A DNA stretch of 64,000 nt from Letharia columbiana. Taxonomy: Eukaryota; Ascomycota; Lecanoromycetes; Lecanorales; Parmeliaceae. The stretch lies in contig NW_023501045.1 in the NCBI RefSeq assembly GCF_014066305.1, positions 493,501-557,500 of the forward strand, written 5' to 3'. The position numbers and the translations under genes are program-made. This document shows, piece by piece, positions 27,309 through 39,129 of the stretch (positions are counted from its first letter, which is position 1; the number at the start of each line of letters is the position of its first letter). The notes beneath the pieces are model-generated. The model saw nothing but the letters and a program-made list of their open reading frames with translations, was not told where the DNA came from and searched no databases.

Positions 27309-28428
27309 TCAGCGCTGTGGTCTTTGCGGGTCCACTGTTCCTTTGCTCTTGGCTGTCTCGGGACCGCCTATGGCTCATTAGCATTCAAACAGCTAGCTAT
27401 CCTACTGGGTTTTGCTTTAATACCTTCGCCTTTGGTGCTCTTTTCAGGGTCCTCGGCAATGTTGGTGGAGTGTTTGGTGTCGGTGTTTGAAAGTCCTTCC
27501 TGCTTTCCCGATTGTGTGCCCATGTCTCCAGCAGATTTGGATGTAGCAGCCTAATCTAATGTTAGCACAATGGCCATCCTGAAGGCGCCACATAAGGTGC
27601 AATTGATACCATGTCTTTGTCACTCGGGTCCTGTTCTGGCTCTTGAGCCTCGCCTTCTTTCCCACCATAGTGACTCTCGATTCTCTTCTTGTTGAACCCC
27701 TTCGCATCTGGAATATGCTTTCGTGTGTCGCCTTGCTCGTTTTCTCTGGTGCCACCGCTAGTAGCGCCCTTGAACTGTACACCTTCCACATCTTGACCTC
27801 CCTCCTTCTCGTGTATGGTGTTTTCTGAATCTTCATGATCTGAGGTATTGGGAGTATCCTTCTCTCCACCCTCACTATCAGAGTCGTCGGATTTGTCTTC
27901 ATCGTTCTCGCCTTCTTTTGATTCTTGCTCGCCGCCTTCACTTTGATCCTCTCCAGACTCTCCACCTTCACTCGAAGAGCCTTCCTCACCGCCTTCGCCT
28001 TCTCCGCCGTGCTCATCGTGATCGTCATGTCCTCCGTGTCCGTGCTTTTCAGGATGTTGAAACCTCTCAATTTGAGGCTGCATCAGGTAATATACTGATG
28101 GTACGGTGACAACTATAGATGCGATGGCCCTGCACTTCGAGATCAGCCTTTTGCCCGTGGTTCGGATACATTGAGTAGTTCCAATGCCTCGGTAAGAAAA
28201 GGCTCGAGAATCGTAGCTGGCAAAAATGCTGATGCGGCATCAGAACGGGACATGGGCATACCAAGGTAGGTCTCCTGCCAGCATCGAAGATTGTTGACTA
28301 GAGTGACCTCCATCACTAGCATATGTACGTCGTTGAACCGGTCGCCATGTTCGAGAGGGTCTAGTAGCTCGTGCAGATTGGGCGAACAGTCTCGAAGTCC
28401 AACGAGAGGAAGCTCTGGCGATGACCAT
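27309..28428 (-). CDS. Conserved fungal mitochondrial protein, acidic, unknown function
   Basis: Four exons read 28428-28262, 28129-27610, 27550-27424 and 27367-27309, giving about 290 aa. Exon phases agree (2, 0, 1), and a GCTAAC branch-like site precedes the acceptor at 27551. The N-terminus (MVIARASSRWTSRLFAQSAR, then an Arg-rich stretch ending RRTYAS) looks like a mitochondrial presequence. A short hydrophobic segment follows (AIASIVVTVPSVYYL, about residues 57-71), which may be a membrane anchor. The middle is very rich in Gly, Glu, Asp, Ser and His (HGHGGHDDHDEHGG and onward). The C-terminus carries GKQEGLSNTDTKHST and GGPETAKSKGTVDPQRP, a motif I associate from memory with conserved filamentous-fungal mitochondrial proteins of unknown role. 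The reconstruction is firm; the function is not known. Confidence 0.78.
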
Positions 28429-28874
28429 TCTGGCAAGTCGGGAACTGGTAGGCTGTGTTGAGGTAGGACAAGGAAAATGCGCAGGAAGAGACCTTTGTCT
28501 CGCTCACTAAGGGCCAATGGTCAATCGTAATCTGTAGAAATGATGAGGTTGGGAGCTTGAGAGCGTTGGCGGCCGATGCCGCTCCATCGGCCGGATAAAC
28601 TCCGGGATTGACATTAGGACGTCTTGTCTTCCTTCCGTCTTTCTGCTTGATTTCGCAAATGTCCGAATATAAGTATCGTTGAGAGTGTTAAGACTTATCA
28701 ACCACGTGTAAAAAGCTGCCGTCCTCTACGAATTGCACCTGTCCTGCATTTTAGCCTGCAGTTGCCTGGAGTCTCGAACCTTCTCGAGCAAAGCTCATTT
28801 CCGTTCTTTCATATCTCTACAGATACCTAAAGACTCGTATCATTCTCTCATGTCCTGACGAAGCATACGATTTC
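28429..28874. promoter_or_regulatory. Divergent intergenic region
   Basis: These 446 bp lie between the start codons of the acidic mitochondrial protein (-) and CAND1 (+). Both promoters must lie here or overlap the first exons. No clear TATA box or known site was identified. A small minus-strand frame at 28143-28517 overlaps exon 1 and is a shadow. Confidence 0.55.
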
Positions 28875-31800
28875 ATGATGGCGCCCTCCGTACCTCAGAA
28901 TCCCACACCCGCCCAAGCTTTGGCGTTACTGCCAAAGCTCAGTGATGCAGACGCTGATCTTCGTTATATGTCATTGAATGATCTCTACAACACACTGAAT
29001 GCAGGAGCATCTACTTTCCTTACCAACGACTATCATACAAGTGCCAAGATCATCGATGGTGTGCTCCAGACTCTGGATGACCAGAACGGTGAGGTTCAAA
29101 ATCAAGCCATCAAATGGTAAGATGTTTCTTGTTCACTTCGAACCTCGCTATTGACAACAGGATACAGTGTCAGTGCCCTCGTCCTCAAACTACCTCCAGA
29201 TATTCTTGCACCATTTGTTCACAGAGTCTCGAATATCAAAACCACGCATTCGGTAGACACCTCGATACCTGCAACGGCTTTGAGAACTTTCATAACCGCA
29301 TTCCCACGACCGTTGCCCGGTCTGCCTCCTTCTGGAAAATCTCAAGATGCATACTCTGCCATCAGTAGAGTCTTGATACCACGTTTGCTAGGCTACATAG
29401 TGATCCCACATGGCCTGGAGAATCTTCCTAGCCCGCCACCGGGAATGCTGGAAATCGGCTCAGAGAAAGGCGCGAACAGCGATGCTGTTGATGTTCTCAT
29501 CGAGGTGGTAAGATGCTTCGGACCCATGCTTCAAGACCCGGAAAAACAAGCTTTCCAGAAGGCCATCATGAGCATCCTGGCTGACGAACGCACTGGTTCT
29601 GTCATAAAGAAAAAGGCGGTGGTTGCCATCTCAATACTTGCGGTCTACATGTCCGACCGCCTGCTCAGTACTTTCGTATCCAGCACAATCGAGAGTTTTC
29701 GAAGCAGTCATCTGACGTTGCCGAAAAGACGACTACTTATTACAATGGTTGGCTCGCTCTCAAGGTCGATACCACAGAGACTAGGCCCATACCTGAAAAC
29801 ATTGGCTCCGTTTGTACTTAGTGCACTCAGCGAAGAAGAGTACGAAGACTCCATGGAAGAGCTTGCTGAAGATGGTGCGCCCAATCTGGAGATTGAAGAG
29901 GTTCGAGAAGCAGGGCTAGTAGCGTTGGAGGGGTTTCTCTCATCTTGCAGTAACGATATGCGCGTGTTCACAGACGAGTCAATTGAAGCCGCATTGCGAT
30001 ATGTCGTTTATGATCCTAACACTGCGACTGACGAAGATGACGAAGACATGGGCGGCACGCAGGACGAGGAGAACGATGATGCTGAGACGAATGGCTTCGA
30101 CGATGCTGAGGAAGACTTTGAGGAGGATGGAGCTATGAGTGATGATGACGATGCCAGCTGGAAGGTTCGTCGATGTGCTGCAAAGGCCCTCTACGCCATC
30201 ATCTCGACCCGAAGCAATGGCGATCTCTTGGACAACGGCATCTTGTATAACAAAATTGCTCCAGTCTTGATCGGCCGTTTCAAGGAGAGGGAAGAAAATG
30301 TCAGACTCGAAATTCTTGCTACTTTGGCATCCTTGATCCGGAAGACTGGTGAAGGCGTCTCGCTGTTGAGCCCAAGCGTCGATGAGGACATTGATTTCAC
30401 AGCGGAGTATGCTTCCCGCTCACGCAAGCGGCGAAGAGTAAATAGTGATGCTGGCACATTTGACGCGCCAGGCGTCTTTTCTTCGTCCATGGGTCTAAGC
30501 TCTCCCGCACCGTCACCTTCTCCAGTTTCTGGGCCCAAGGCGGATCTCGCTCGACTAAGCCCGGCAATTGTTCGAGGCGTATCTAAATTGTTGAAGCAGA
30601 ACTCGATTCCGACAAAACAGGCGTCAGTCACTCTTCTTCGTGACCTAGTTCTGGTGCAAAACGGTGGGCTTTCAGACAGTCTGGGCAAAGTTGTAGAGCC
30701 TCTACTTGATGCAGTCAAATCCTCGGGAGCCACTGCAACCGGTTCAGCATCAGCATCAACATCCGTAGGTGGAGCGGCCGCAGCGAGCGGCAGTAAGATG
30801 CGAATCGAGGCTCTGCAACTCATTAGTGCGATCTGCGACACACATTCTTCCAAAGTTGTGGCACCTTACATTGGGTCCATCGTACCCACTATTGTTACGG
30901 CTATCAAAGATAAGTATTACAAAGTCTCGAGCGAGGCTCTTCTTGCGATTGAGAGCTTGATCAAGATACTCACCCCACCCCGATCGGCTGGCTCAGAGCA
31001 ACAACGAAAGTTGCATGTTGGCAGTATCTATGACGCCATATCTACGCGCGCCGTGGCCACTGATGCCGACCTAGAAGTACGACAACGAGCCATACATGCT
31101 CTTGGTGTTCTTCTTGCACGTACCTCGGGATCAGGCAATGTAAAGCTCCTCATGACCACCAATAAATCCAAGGCTCTTGCTATTCTCCAAGATCGACTCA
31201 AGAACGAGACAACACGTCTCTCTGGCGTCAAAGCTGTCGATCTAGTGGTGGCATCCGCAGTTGACCAGAGCGACGTTCAACCTGCTTGGGCACGAGGCGT
31301 GGCGCTCGAGTTGGGCGCTCAATTACGCAAAGCCGACAGAAGTCTCCGTGGAGCAAGTCTTGCAGCATTAAGGAACTTCGTATCTAACTCAGTCGCTCTC
31401 GCAGGTCTTGATGACGACACTATCTACAACTTAGCCGGAATGCTTCTACCGCTGATCAATTCAAACGATCTCAACCTTCTTGGTCCGGCCATGTCAATTC
31501 TGGGGAAGCTCGTCAAGCGGTGTCCGAAAAAGGTTGTCGACACCAATCTAAATAACGCGTTGTGTGGCGTTGTCCTTTCCCCACTGGGTGGGGCCGTCTT
31601 CGACTCTTATCTGGGCCTGGTCAAGATCATTGGAGATCAGGCTGTAGGGCAGCCATTGATGCAGGGTTTACTGCAGAACGTGGGCGTATCTGGTGATCCT
31701 GCTGTCGTAGGTAAAGCAATTGGCACCCTTTTGGTGTCTGGAGGCTCGACAGTGGGCGTAAAGATCAATGACTTCGCCACCGAATTAAGGTCTTCGAAAG

Positions 31801-33100
31801 ACGGCAAACGCAAATGTCTCGCTCTGTCGGTACTTGGAGAAGCAGGCTTACGTCTAGGATCATCCTCACCCCTGGAACCAAACGTATTCATGGATCACTT
31901 TAACTCCAAGTCTGAGAACGTACCTCGCGCTGCAGCCATAGCGCTTGGTAGAGCAGGAGCAGGCAATATTAACATCTATTTGCCAATTATCCTGTCAAAC
32001 TCAGGTAAAACAGGCAACCTACAGTATTTATCACTTCACTCTATTAAAGAGATCTTACAACATGCCGGTAAAGCCCATTCAGACATTTCGCCATTCACCA
32101 AGGAGATCTGGAACCAGCTTTTGGTATCATCGCAGGCGGAGGACAACAAAGCCATAGGGGCCGAGTGCATTGGAAGATTAACTATCATCGAGCCTAAGAC
32201 GTTCCTCCCCCTGCTCCAGGTAAGTTACTCGCCGATGGTATTGTTACAACGCTGACCGTGACCCCAGAGCTATCTCCAAGACCCAACGCCGACGGTCAGA
32301 GGCATGGTCATCCAAGCAATCCGCTTTACGTTTGCGGACAGCGATGACGCCTTTGATGAGGTCCTCAAGCCCATCCTTATCGAGATGCTAACCACGATGC
32401 TCAATGATCCAAGTCTAGAAAACCGACGACTTGCTCTCAGCACTTTGAACTCCGCCACGGCCAATAAATCAGACATCGTTCTGCCTCAGCTGGCACAGCT
32501 GATTCCCCTAGTGATGAAGGAGTCACGTATTAATCCAGATCTCATACGCGAGGTTCAGATGGGCCCATTCAAGCACAAGGTTGATGATGGGCTTGAACTA
32601 CGTAAGGTGAGGGGACCCTGTTGCACAATATGCACGCTCGAGCTGACGTCTTTTAATAGAGCGCGTATGAGACCTTGTATTCGCTAATGGAGAATGCATA
32701 CACACGCATCAACCCACTCGACCTCTTCGATCGCGTCATTGCAGGAATCGAGGATGAGCATGAGATCAAGGTTCTTTGCAATCTCATGTTGAGGAAGCTC
32801 ATTGTCCTTGACCCCGAAGAGATGGTGCGACGTTTAGATGCCATCGCCGAACGCTTCCGAGCAATTCTGGCGTTCAAGCCTAAGGAGAACTCGGTCAAAC
32901 AAGAGATGGAGAAGGCAGCGGAAGCCAGCAAAGGTGTGCTCAAGGTCACAGTATTACTTCACAATGCGTTTCCAGCGGCTTCGGCTATCGCGGGGAACGT
33001 GCAAGGGCAGGCATGGAAAGGCTACTGGGAGTGGGTCGGAAAAGAGTTCAAGCCACAGTTTACGGCTGTGGAGAACGAGGTCAAAAGTCAGGCTGCATAG
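28875..33100 (+). CDS. CAND1 / TIP120 cullin-associated NEDD8-dissociated protein
   Basis: Four exons read 28875-29116, 29168-32219, 32268-32606 and 32660-33100, for 1,357 aa (human CAND1 is about 1,230). The first junction gives the CAND1 motif NGEVQNQAIKC. The protein is a HEAT-repeat solenoid. An acidic stretch near residues 370-410 precedes SWKVRRCAAKAL and FKEREENVRLE, both typical of CAND1. The C-terminal TIP120 region carries EVQMGPFKHKVDDGLELRK (about residue 1,190), nearly as in animal CAND1. CAND1 binds un-neddylated cullin-Rbx1 and exchanges substrate adaptors such as F-box proteins on SCF ligases. A Ser/Thr/Ala-rich low-complexity insert occurs around residues 625-640. The start is the first ATG of two adjacent ones. 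Confidence 0.96.
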
Positions 33101-34304
33101 GGAAGCCATGGGGATTGCGAGCATTGTTCACAACCATCTGCCCTTGCGAAAGAGTATGAAAGCGACTTCTGATAAGAGATCGGATGGAGGACCAAGATCA
33201 AGAGCGTTAGCGACAGGTAATACGGACAACCGGCCTGGTATCATCATCGCTACAAGCGGATGGACAGTGATCGTGTTGCAGGTGTTGTATCTTTAGACAG
33301 ACCGAACATGCACTGAAGAGTGTGCGGTGCGCTTCGAATAGCATCGACACCTCAAAGCCATGCTCATAATCATAGTACGACTTGAATGTTGTTGAAACAA
33401 TTTTCGATGTGTCGTATGCTCAGTCTTATGATTTTCCATGTACTGGAGATCCTGCAAGCTGTCTGCACATGCACATGCACATGTCAGGAGGCTCTCTACC
33501 GCGCATCCCTGATCCCTCACTGCTTTGACACAATCCTCCCCTTTCGTCTGTGAGTTATAGAATCACCAACACTCATAATCATTTTGACTTCCAATTTTCC
33601 CCAGATTCTGTCACAGAAAGACGGTCCACCATCATTAAAACACGTGACTTTACTGGACCCCTTTCGGACTTTCTGTACGGCCGATAAGCCCTCCCCACAT
33701 TCTCTACGCCGTTCAGCTGTTCATCAGAGTACGTGCAAACAGGTTTCTGCTCAATTGTATCTTTTTTTCTTTCGTTGCCTTTGCAGAGCTTGTGTCGTTT
33801 CTAACGAACCTGTCAACTGTTCAAGTGGGACTGAACAGAAAGGAAGGACGGCCACTGCCTGGAGAACGCCAAGACTGTGTGTTCCCCACACCCTCTCATG
33901 CTGTAGCCCTTACGAGCTTTCACTCTGTTTCTTTACTTTACTACTTACCAGCCTCGCATGACAGCATCCTGATCGATACCAGTCACTTCCGTGGACCACC
34001 TCGCTGACACTGCAATTTCTCAAACATCCAGACCCCTCAGTCCCTCATTGACACATCTGCCCCTCACTGTCAACCTCCACGTTCCTTACCATCACCCCAC
34101 AGTCGAGACTTCACCAACCAACCTCGCGCAACTTCTGAACAGACTCGAAATACATAGTTGACAGCGCTGAGAATTGCGTCTCACCGTCGTTCTACACGAT
34201 ATCTCCAACTGTCTCCTCCTAGAACCTAAATCAGCAAATCCATCATCCTGGCAGGGAACAAGAGAAGGAGCCTCTCCACTCAGGGAGGCGGCCTCTTGAA
34301 CAGA
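33101..34304. promoter_or_regulatory. Intergenic and long pyrimidine-rich leader of the PP2C gene
   Basis: About 1.2 kb separates CAND1 from the PP2C start codon. It includes a CACATG triplication near 33,470-33,487. From about 33,540 onward it is strongly C/T-rich on the plus strand, as fungal promoters and long 5' leaders often are. Frames here begin only with non-ATG codons and carry no motif. I see no gene. Confidence 0.5.
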
Positions 34305-36166
34305 ATGTTTGGCAGCTCAAGCAGCCCGACCAAAGAGCACCATGAGAGCCCGATCGCGTCACATCCTGCCGCGAAGCCTACTTCTGGTCCTGGGAGTATA
34401 CCTGGCGGTCTCAACTTGAACGCGGTCAATGAAGATGATGTCGATGATGACAGCCGAAATAGCTTGAGCTCGCCAACGGGGAGGAAGTCGCAGGATGAAA
34501 CTGGTCACAACGGCGAGAAGAAGCGAAGGAGTAGCGGGATGGCGAAGGCTGGTGCGTTGTTTTCGAGTGCCAAAAATTCATTCCACATACACAATTCGCC
34601 AAATTCGACCCCTGAAGATAGTCAATTGGTGCCTCAACCGACGGCCATGCAAAAGCTTGGGAAGACAGATCCGGCGTTGAGTGTACCTCAAGGTTCACTC
34701 AACAACTCCGCTGGAGAGTCACGCCCCGGACCTAGGTCTACATTCCGCGTTGGAGTTACAGAAGACAAGAACAAGAAATGCAGACGAACTATGGAGGACA
34801 CCCATGCCTATCTCTACAATTTCTTGAGCACGCCCGCTCCAAATATTGGATCAGACTCGGAATCGATGTCCAGTAGTATGAAGAGCCACTTATCAAAAGA
34901 TACTCAAAAGTCTAGCAGTAGCTTGTCTACTAGTCCCCCACCGGGCTCGCATGTTGTCGAGACTGACAACGGTTACTTTGCCATCTTTGACGGTCACGCC
35001 GGTACCTTCGCGGCAGACTGGTGCGGAAAGAAGCTACATGTTTTGTTAGAAGATATGATACGGAAGAACCCCAATACCCCCGTTCCGGAACTGCTGGATC
35101 AGACATTCACCAATGTTGATCAGCAGCTAGACAAGCTGCCTCTTAAGAACAGCGGATGCACGGCTATATGTGCTGTTCTTAGATGGGAGGACAGAATACC
35201 AAACTCGAACTCGGCTACAGGCTCTACTGCAATAGCACCCGCAGCTGCTGCTGCTGTGAAAGCTGCCTCAGAAGCGCCGACATCAGACAGCAAGTCCGAT
35301 GTCTCGCAAAATCCAACTCCACAGAGCAAGGCTATGTTGCCAGGCTTTGCATCGACTACACCCATGCCGAAACTTCAAAACTCTGCGTCTCGTCAGCGTG
35401 TGCTATACACTGCAAATGTTGGTGACGCACGCATTGTGCTCTGCCGCAATGGAAAAGCACTACGGTTATCGTATGATCACAAAGGCAGCGACGAGAACGA
35501 AGGCAAGCGGATTTCGAATGCCGGAGGCTTGATCCTCAACAACCGTGTCAATGGCGTATTGGCTGTTACTCGAGCGCTAGGTGATGCCTACATGAAAGAT
35601 CTAGTCACAGGCCACCCATACACTACGGAAACAGTTATACAACCAGACATTGACGAATTCTTGATATTAGCCTGTGACGGGGTAAGTTCGCGTTCTCATG
35701 AAATTCTTCGACCATTTGCTGACAGGGTCTTCAGTTGTGGGACGTTTGCACTGACCAAGAAGCCGTCGATCTAATCCGCCACACTCATGACCCCCAGCAC
35801 GCTTCGAGACTACTCGTCGACCACGCTCTTGCCCGCTTCTCCACCGACAACCTTTCCTGCATGGTCGTCCGCTTCGACAACAGCAAACTGCAGCAAACCG
35901 TTGAACGAAAGACAGAACCCATCGGTGTCGAAGGCGATCCGCCATCTATTAAAGCAGGCGGCATCAGCGAGGCAGATGCTATTGTGGGAGAGGCAAGGAA
36001 GAGTATGGGCGATGCCGGGCACGTACTGCATAGCGACGTCCGCTCTGAAGATGGTTTGGAAGAGGAAAAGGCAAGGGTTAGTCAAGAAATCATTCGCGAG
36101 GAAGAGGAGAAGGAAGTAGGGCCTGAGGTCGATCCCGAGGGTCTGAAGAACGTGCAAGCTCGATGA
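34305..36166 (+). CDS. PP2C-type Ser/Thr phosphatase, Ptc1-like
   Basis: Two exons, 34305-35681 and 35735-36166, encode 602 aa. The 53-bp intron splits the motif ACDG|LWDV exactly in frame. I chose the ATG at 34305 because nothing upstream in frame starts with ATG. A Ser/Pro-rich N-terminal extension of about 145 residues precedes the PP2C domain. Its metal-binding and catalytic motifs are RRTMED (about residue 160), FDGHAG (about 228), [39 protein letters not shown] (about 459) and TDNLSCMVV. The [13 protein letters not shown] form fits the Ptc1 branch, which in yeasts dampens stress MAP-kinase (Hog1-type) signalling. Two low-complexity inserts (Ser-rich near 180-215, Ala-rich near 305-325) make it longer than yeast Ptc1. 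An acidic, coiled tail ends the protein. Confidence 0.9.
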
Positions 36167-36538
36167 TCATGACTGACGACGGCGGCACTTTTTATCAAGC
36201 ATGTTGTTTTCAAGCAAAAGAAAGGGCGTGTGTACTGACTGGTTGGCTCCTCTTTATCATGTGGCTTTGGTCCAGCAAGTCTGGCAATGGCTGGCACAAG
36301 CTTGCCTTGAACAATGGAGTCAGGAGGGGAGTCCGCGCGATCTACTTATGACAGGGATCATTTTCGCTATGTACAGTACTTGTAGATCCTCGGACACAAA
36401 TTGCAAAGGCCATGACCAAAGGGAAAAGACGCGATTTCCCAAAGAGTGATACAACCTTCTTTAGACTCCTCAATTCACCACTGGATAACCTATATCAGAC
36501 CTTATAACACTACTCATAAGGCAATATAATCATCCAAT
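36167..36538. other. Intergenic region between PP2C and the F-box gene
   Basis: These 372 bp separate two plus-strand genes. They must hold the PP2C terminator and the promoter of the downstream gene. No specific site is recognisable. Confidence 0.5.
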
Positions 36539-38855
36539 ATGGCACCCACAATAGCATTGACAGACCTTCGTAATCTCCCTGCAATTAGCCACAGCAAATA
36601 CAAGCTGACTAGCTACAGCCTCCGATATTCTCTACAGCATCTTCCCCTACCTCAGCGCCACCGACTTCCTAAGATTCACAACCGTCACTGTAGAACGCCT
36701 GCTCTTCTCCCAATTACTGCACCTTGCTGACACCAACACCCAGAAAGCCCTCCACACCTACCACCAAGACCCTACCTTCTGGCACGCTCTCACCCGTGCG
36801 ACCTTCCGCATACCAGACCAGCCCCTCCTCCAGGGTGCGCGCTGGCAATGGCTTTACAAGAAGTTGCTTACGCAGACGCGGCTCTACACATGGGGCGACA
36901 ACAAGAGCGGAAATCTGGGACATGACAACACGGGACCGCAATCTCAGAGATTAAGTCCTCGTGCTGCGGTCCATGGGCGTGCGTGGAGGACCGAGGCTGG
37001 GAGTGCGGGATGGCCGAAGCAGCCTGTGATTAGTGGAGACGTGGGGATTGTGGCTGATGTGCAGTGTGGGTAGGTGAGACGCGAAGGTTCTGTTCAGGAA
37101 AGACGCTGATGTTGGTTACTCAAGAGGTTGGTCGACTACGATTCTCAATTCAATAGGGGCAATCTACATATATGGCATCTTCGACGGACTCAGGTCGGGC
37201 GGGGGGGCAAATTTGAGGAGACTGAGCTTTCCACATGCATATCCGACTACGTCGAAGACAAGATCTGAGCCGAGTACCGCCATTCAACAGTATTCGACAG
37301 GTCGTTCAAGCGTGCTGGGACTCTCGGATGATGGGAAGGTCTGGATGTGGGAGTCTGTTATGGGCTTCCAGATCAAGCTGGCTCATGTTGATATGGTGGG
37401 TAACAAGGTCGACAGAGTGATTGCAGGTAAATTGCCCTTCTCTAAGGCGTCAGAGATAACGGACGTCCTGACCATCCGGACGTAGGCTGGGACCGCAATT
37501 CAATGTACGTGATAGACGTTGGTATCGTTTACTGGGCCTCTGTCCAAGACAGCGACGTCGTCCGAGGCGGCCGTCAAGAAACGCTCGCAGTGGCAGACAC
37601 GATGCTCGTCGACTCTGTCACTATCCCCGGAACCAGCTACCGCCGAAAACGATACAACGGGCGTACTACAGACGACGGCCTCGAGTCCCGCATCGGCCAA
37701 GTAACTCATCATATCGTGCTTGAAAACTGGATCGTTTTCACAACCGACCTCAACAGAGTATTTTGCTATCCGACCATCTTCCCCATGCGGGCCTTCAACA
37801 TCCCGGAACCAATTGAACTCACTACTTTCCCCACCGCCTGCCCATCGGAGACATTCCGGATCCGCGACCTCCAAGGCTCCTTCATCCGCTTCGCAGTCTT
37901 CACAACTTCAGGCGCCATCTTGACAGCGGACAAAGACCTCCTCAACGCCTTCCACCATGCCTCAACCTCCCACCCCGTTCACCCTTTACCATCCCCCGTC
38001 CTTCTCCACTCTCCCCCATCGAACCCTATAATTTCCCTCGCTTACGGCGACCACCACTACCACGCACTCCATTCCACTGGAACAATAACATCCTACGGTC
38101 TCGAGCCCCAACGATGCGGTGCCCTCGGTCTCGGCAACCGTTTGATCTCCCATCTCCGCGGCGTAGCCCTCGAAGGCGGCGCTTTCGGTGGTGGTCGCAT
38201 ACCCCCAGCTCTGAATCCGACAGTCTGGTTTGAACCCCTTATGCAAACCTGGTTGCAGGATATGGATTGGGCGTCCGGCCAGCCTGAAGCGAGGGAGAGA
38301 GGGAGAATGGTGCTGAGTGGGCATGTGGGTGCTTGTGAGGCTACAGGTCGCTACTTTGAGCGCAAAGGAGCCTGTTGGGAGGATGGTATCACTAGAGAGG
38401 ACGAAATGGGAGCGTATTTCGTCCTCAAAGTCGCCTCGGCGGGTTGGCACTCCGCGGCCCTCGTCTTAGTCGACGACTATAAAGCCGAAGCTGCAAAAAA
38501 GTCGCATCTCGCTCGACCACCATCGCCTGCCCCCTCGCGCGCTGCCTCGATCCAGAGCGTCGACACGCAAGGATTTGCGTATGAAGTCATTGATTCACCC
38601 GGCGAGCAGTTGATTATTGGGATTCGATCCGTCGGGCATTGGTTTTGGGATGTGGGGCGCTGGTTCCTGGGCCTGACTGCAAGAGATGAGGCAAGGGAAC
38701 GGCAGGCGGGTCGGACGGAGAGGGAGGGGAGGAGTCCGGGGGAGAGGGAACGGGAAGCACAAGGGATTGTGTATGAGTGGAGTAAAGAGCATTTCCCGAG
38801 GTTGAGGATGGAGGGTGGGGAGGCGATGCCGGGGGAGGTTGAGGTTATGGAATGA
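36539..38855 (+). CDS. F-box / RCC1-repeat protein, Saf1-like SCF substrate receptor
   Basis: Four exons read 36539-36569, 36619-37069, 37125-37426 and 37486-38855, for 717 aa. The first 31-nt exon joins to give LTDLPSDILYSIFPYLSATD, a clear F-box at residues 8-45. RCC1-type blades follow: RLYTWGDNKSGNLGHD, VQCGGWSTTIL, VLGLSDDGKVWMWE, VIAGWDRNSMYV and SLAYGDHHYHALHSTG. The F-box plus RCC1 propeller layout is that of yeast Saf1, an SCF receptor that directs adenine deaminase Aah1 to degradation on entry into quiescence. The substrate in this fungus is unknown. The C-terminal 110 residues are Arg/Glu-rich. The second-intron acceptor (CAAG at 37121-37124) is non-optimal, but the phase fixes it. 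The gene lies between two other cullin-cycle genes, CAND1 and DCN1. Confidence 0.85.
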
Positions 38856-39129
38856 CCTTATGCGCAACATCCATGCATACTTCCTTTCATTAAGAGTTAG
38901 AAAATAAAGCGACATTCAATGAACCCATAAAAGAGTATTCTTGGTAGCCATTGTTGGATAAAAATGACAAGACTCGATCCTGCTCTTGGTTCAAGTCTGC
39001 AGCCTCTCTCATGAAGGCATCATCATGGTATCATCACGTCTCCGCCCATCTAGAGCCCGTCTCGCTCTCCGGCTTTTAGCCATCAATACCATGCCCACTC
39101 ATGTCGACATTGACGTCGATAATACCCTC

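Noticed and set aside
27444..28070. 208-codon minus-strand frame overlapping the acidic mitochondrial gene
   Set aside because: The spliced model in the other frame has a presequence, a hydrophobic segment and a consistent exon chain with a conserved tail; this frame is its out-of-register shadow.
30191..30853. 220-codon antisense frame within CAND1
   Set aside because: It lies opposite a strongly conserved CAND1 exon; composition and lack of motifs mark it as a shadow frame.
33584..33961. Upstream frame in the PP2C leader
   Set aside because: It begins with TTG only, lies in a pyrimidine-rich leader and shows no protein motif.
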